A stretch of DNA of 64,000 nucleotides from Symbiodinium natans (taxonomy: Eukaryota > Sar > Dinophyceae > Suessiales > Symbiodiniaceae). Location: the NCBI GenBank assembly GCA_905221605.1, contig CAJNDS010002612.1, positions 1,059,436-1,123,435 on the forward strand, written 5' to 3'. Shown in pieces: positions 63,082 through 64,000 of the stretch. Every line of letters starts with the position of its first letter. Position 1 is the first letter of the stretch. The position numbers and the translations under genes are program-made. The notes below the pieces were generated by a model that was given only the letters and a program-made list of their open reading frames with translations, did not search any database and was not told where the DNA came from.

Positions 63082-64000
63082 TTTGCAGCTGACTCAAGAG
63101 TCCAAAGCTGCGGCGAAGCCAGGGTTCCTGGACCGCTCCTTTTGACTAACGTGTAGAACGGAACCTAGTTTAACGCTCGTCTTGGGTGGATTCGAGTCAA
63201 TGGCTTAGAAAAATGTTGCAAGGCCGTTTAGCGTTTAGGTCCTCTCCAGTTGGTTTTATTCGGTCCTAGTCATCTGGAGTCTTGGAAAAGTATTCGCCAT
63301 CGCAAACAGTCGGTAGAAACTAGTTCTGCTGCGCTTTGGGTGGGTCGTCACGGGATGCCAGAAGAGCACCGGTTCACAAGTCAGGCAGCTTCCGATGCAA
63401 AGCAGTTTTGATTCAGGCAGCAATCCGCGGAAAAGGATCCAGCTGTCTGGCAGTGTAAGCCCTCAACCCGAAACCCTCAACCCTCGACCCCCAAACCCTA
63501 AAGTCGTAACCCTAAACCCTAAACCCTGTACCAATTTCCAGAAGGAGCGGTGCTTCCAAAATCCGAAGCTCAAAGCCCCAACTGGGAAGCTCAGCGGTAC
63601 AACTCTTTGGGTTCGGGGAACAGGGACATTGGTACCTGTCTGACGTTTAGGGTTTCGCTTGGGGTTCGGTGCTTGGGGTTTGGGGTTAGGGGTTTAGGGT
63701 TTAGGGCTAGCCAGCCTCAAGAGCGCTTTATCAATCCCAAGATCCCAAGAGTGACCGAACTTGAAGTTTTTGCCTTACGACCCTTCGGGTCATCAGCGAC
63801 CCACATGCTCGTGTGTCCCTCAGACCCTAACCTCTCAACAGAGTTCAGGCTTAGAGGGTTTTAGGACCCTCGGACCTTTGGGTGTTGGGGGTTTAGCAGC
63901 GCTACCCTGAACCATAAACCCTCGGTAGGCCCCTGGGACATTTTAGATTTTCCCTTATTGGGTTTAAGAGAATAGATTTAGGAATATGCTTCGGACAGCT
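63082..64000 (+). other. 3' flank, telomeric fragments, one exon-like island
   Basis: A CCCTAAA-type array (63468-63528) precedes an island 63542-63631, bounded by ATTTCCAG and TTG|GTACCTG. All three frames are open across the island, so its product is undecided. In the phase left by the Tubby exon at 61461 it reads SKIRSSKPQLGSSAVQLFGF. Degenerate TTTAGGG lies at 63646-63710. The rest has no clear gene. Confidence 0.35.

Overview
The window looks like nuclear DNA of a eukaryotic alga, most likely a dinoflagellate. No SSU rRNA or spliced-leader RNA gene was found that would fix the species, so this is an inference. The support is fourfold. Every gene I can defend is on the + strand. Genes are cut into short exons with loose splice-site rules. 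The repeat that dominates the window is the plant/dinoflagellate-type telomeric heptamer TTTAGGG. A C5 DNA methyltransferase gene is present. Nothing suggests a prokaryote or an organelle.

Layout. Positions 1-5.2 kb hold exon-dense genes with ordinary introns: the end of an unknown gene, an unknown multi-exon gene, a C5 cytosine-DNA methyltransferase (1977-3692) and a gene with a Lys/Ala-rich N-terminus and Cys-rich C-terminus. Positions 5.2-14 kb are dominated by TTTAGGG/CCCTAAA arrays with small GC-rich exon-like islands. Positions 14.6-27 kb are again gene-dense: two large multi-exon genes of unknown family (14619-18360 and 19748-22844), then microsatellites, then a long intronless frame (25308-26426). 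Positions 27-64 kb are a sea of interstitial telomeric arrays with about 35 exon-like islands. A few islands are recognisable: a Tubby-domain gene (57191-61461), a LEM3/CDC50-like gene (36661-38388), EF-hand-like fragments (28.5-29.8 kb and 50.35 kb) and an intronless BTB/POZ gene (62320-63081).

The most striking feature is how the telomeric arrays sit around the exons. At homology-anchored and phase-consistent exons, a CCCTAAA-strand array lies just upstream and a TTTAGGG-strand array starts exactly at the 3' exon edge, so the donor GT is the GT of G|GTTTAGGG. The introns therefore begin with the G-rich telomeric strand and end with the C-rich strand. The transcript could fold the intron ends onto each other, and the heptamer itself supplies both a donor (GTTTAG) and a branch-point-like CTAAAC. 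One 78-nt intron (55909-55986) is telomeric repeat for most of its length. I treat this as a candidate telomere-repeat-based intron (introner-like) system.

Between the exons lie at least six families of short hairpin (MITE-like) elements, most in two diverged copies, a seven-copy 145-bp satellite joined to a tRNA-Met-like relic, a tRNA-like element between 50-bp direct repeats, and about 920 bp of a homogenised TTTGGGG variant array.

Limits: an open frame across 60-90 nt is weak evidence by itself. Most small exons are therefore given low to moderate confidence and no function. Exon edges are my reading of AG/GT sites, not RNA evidence.
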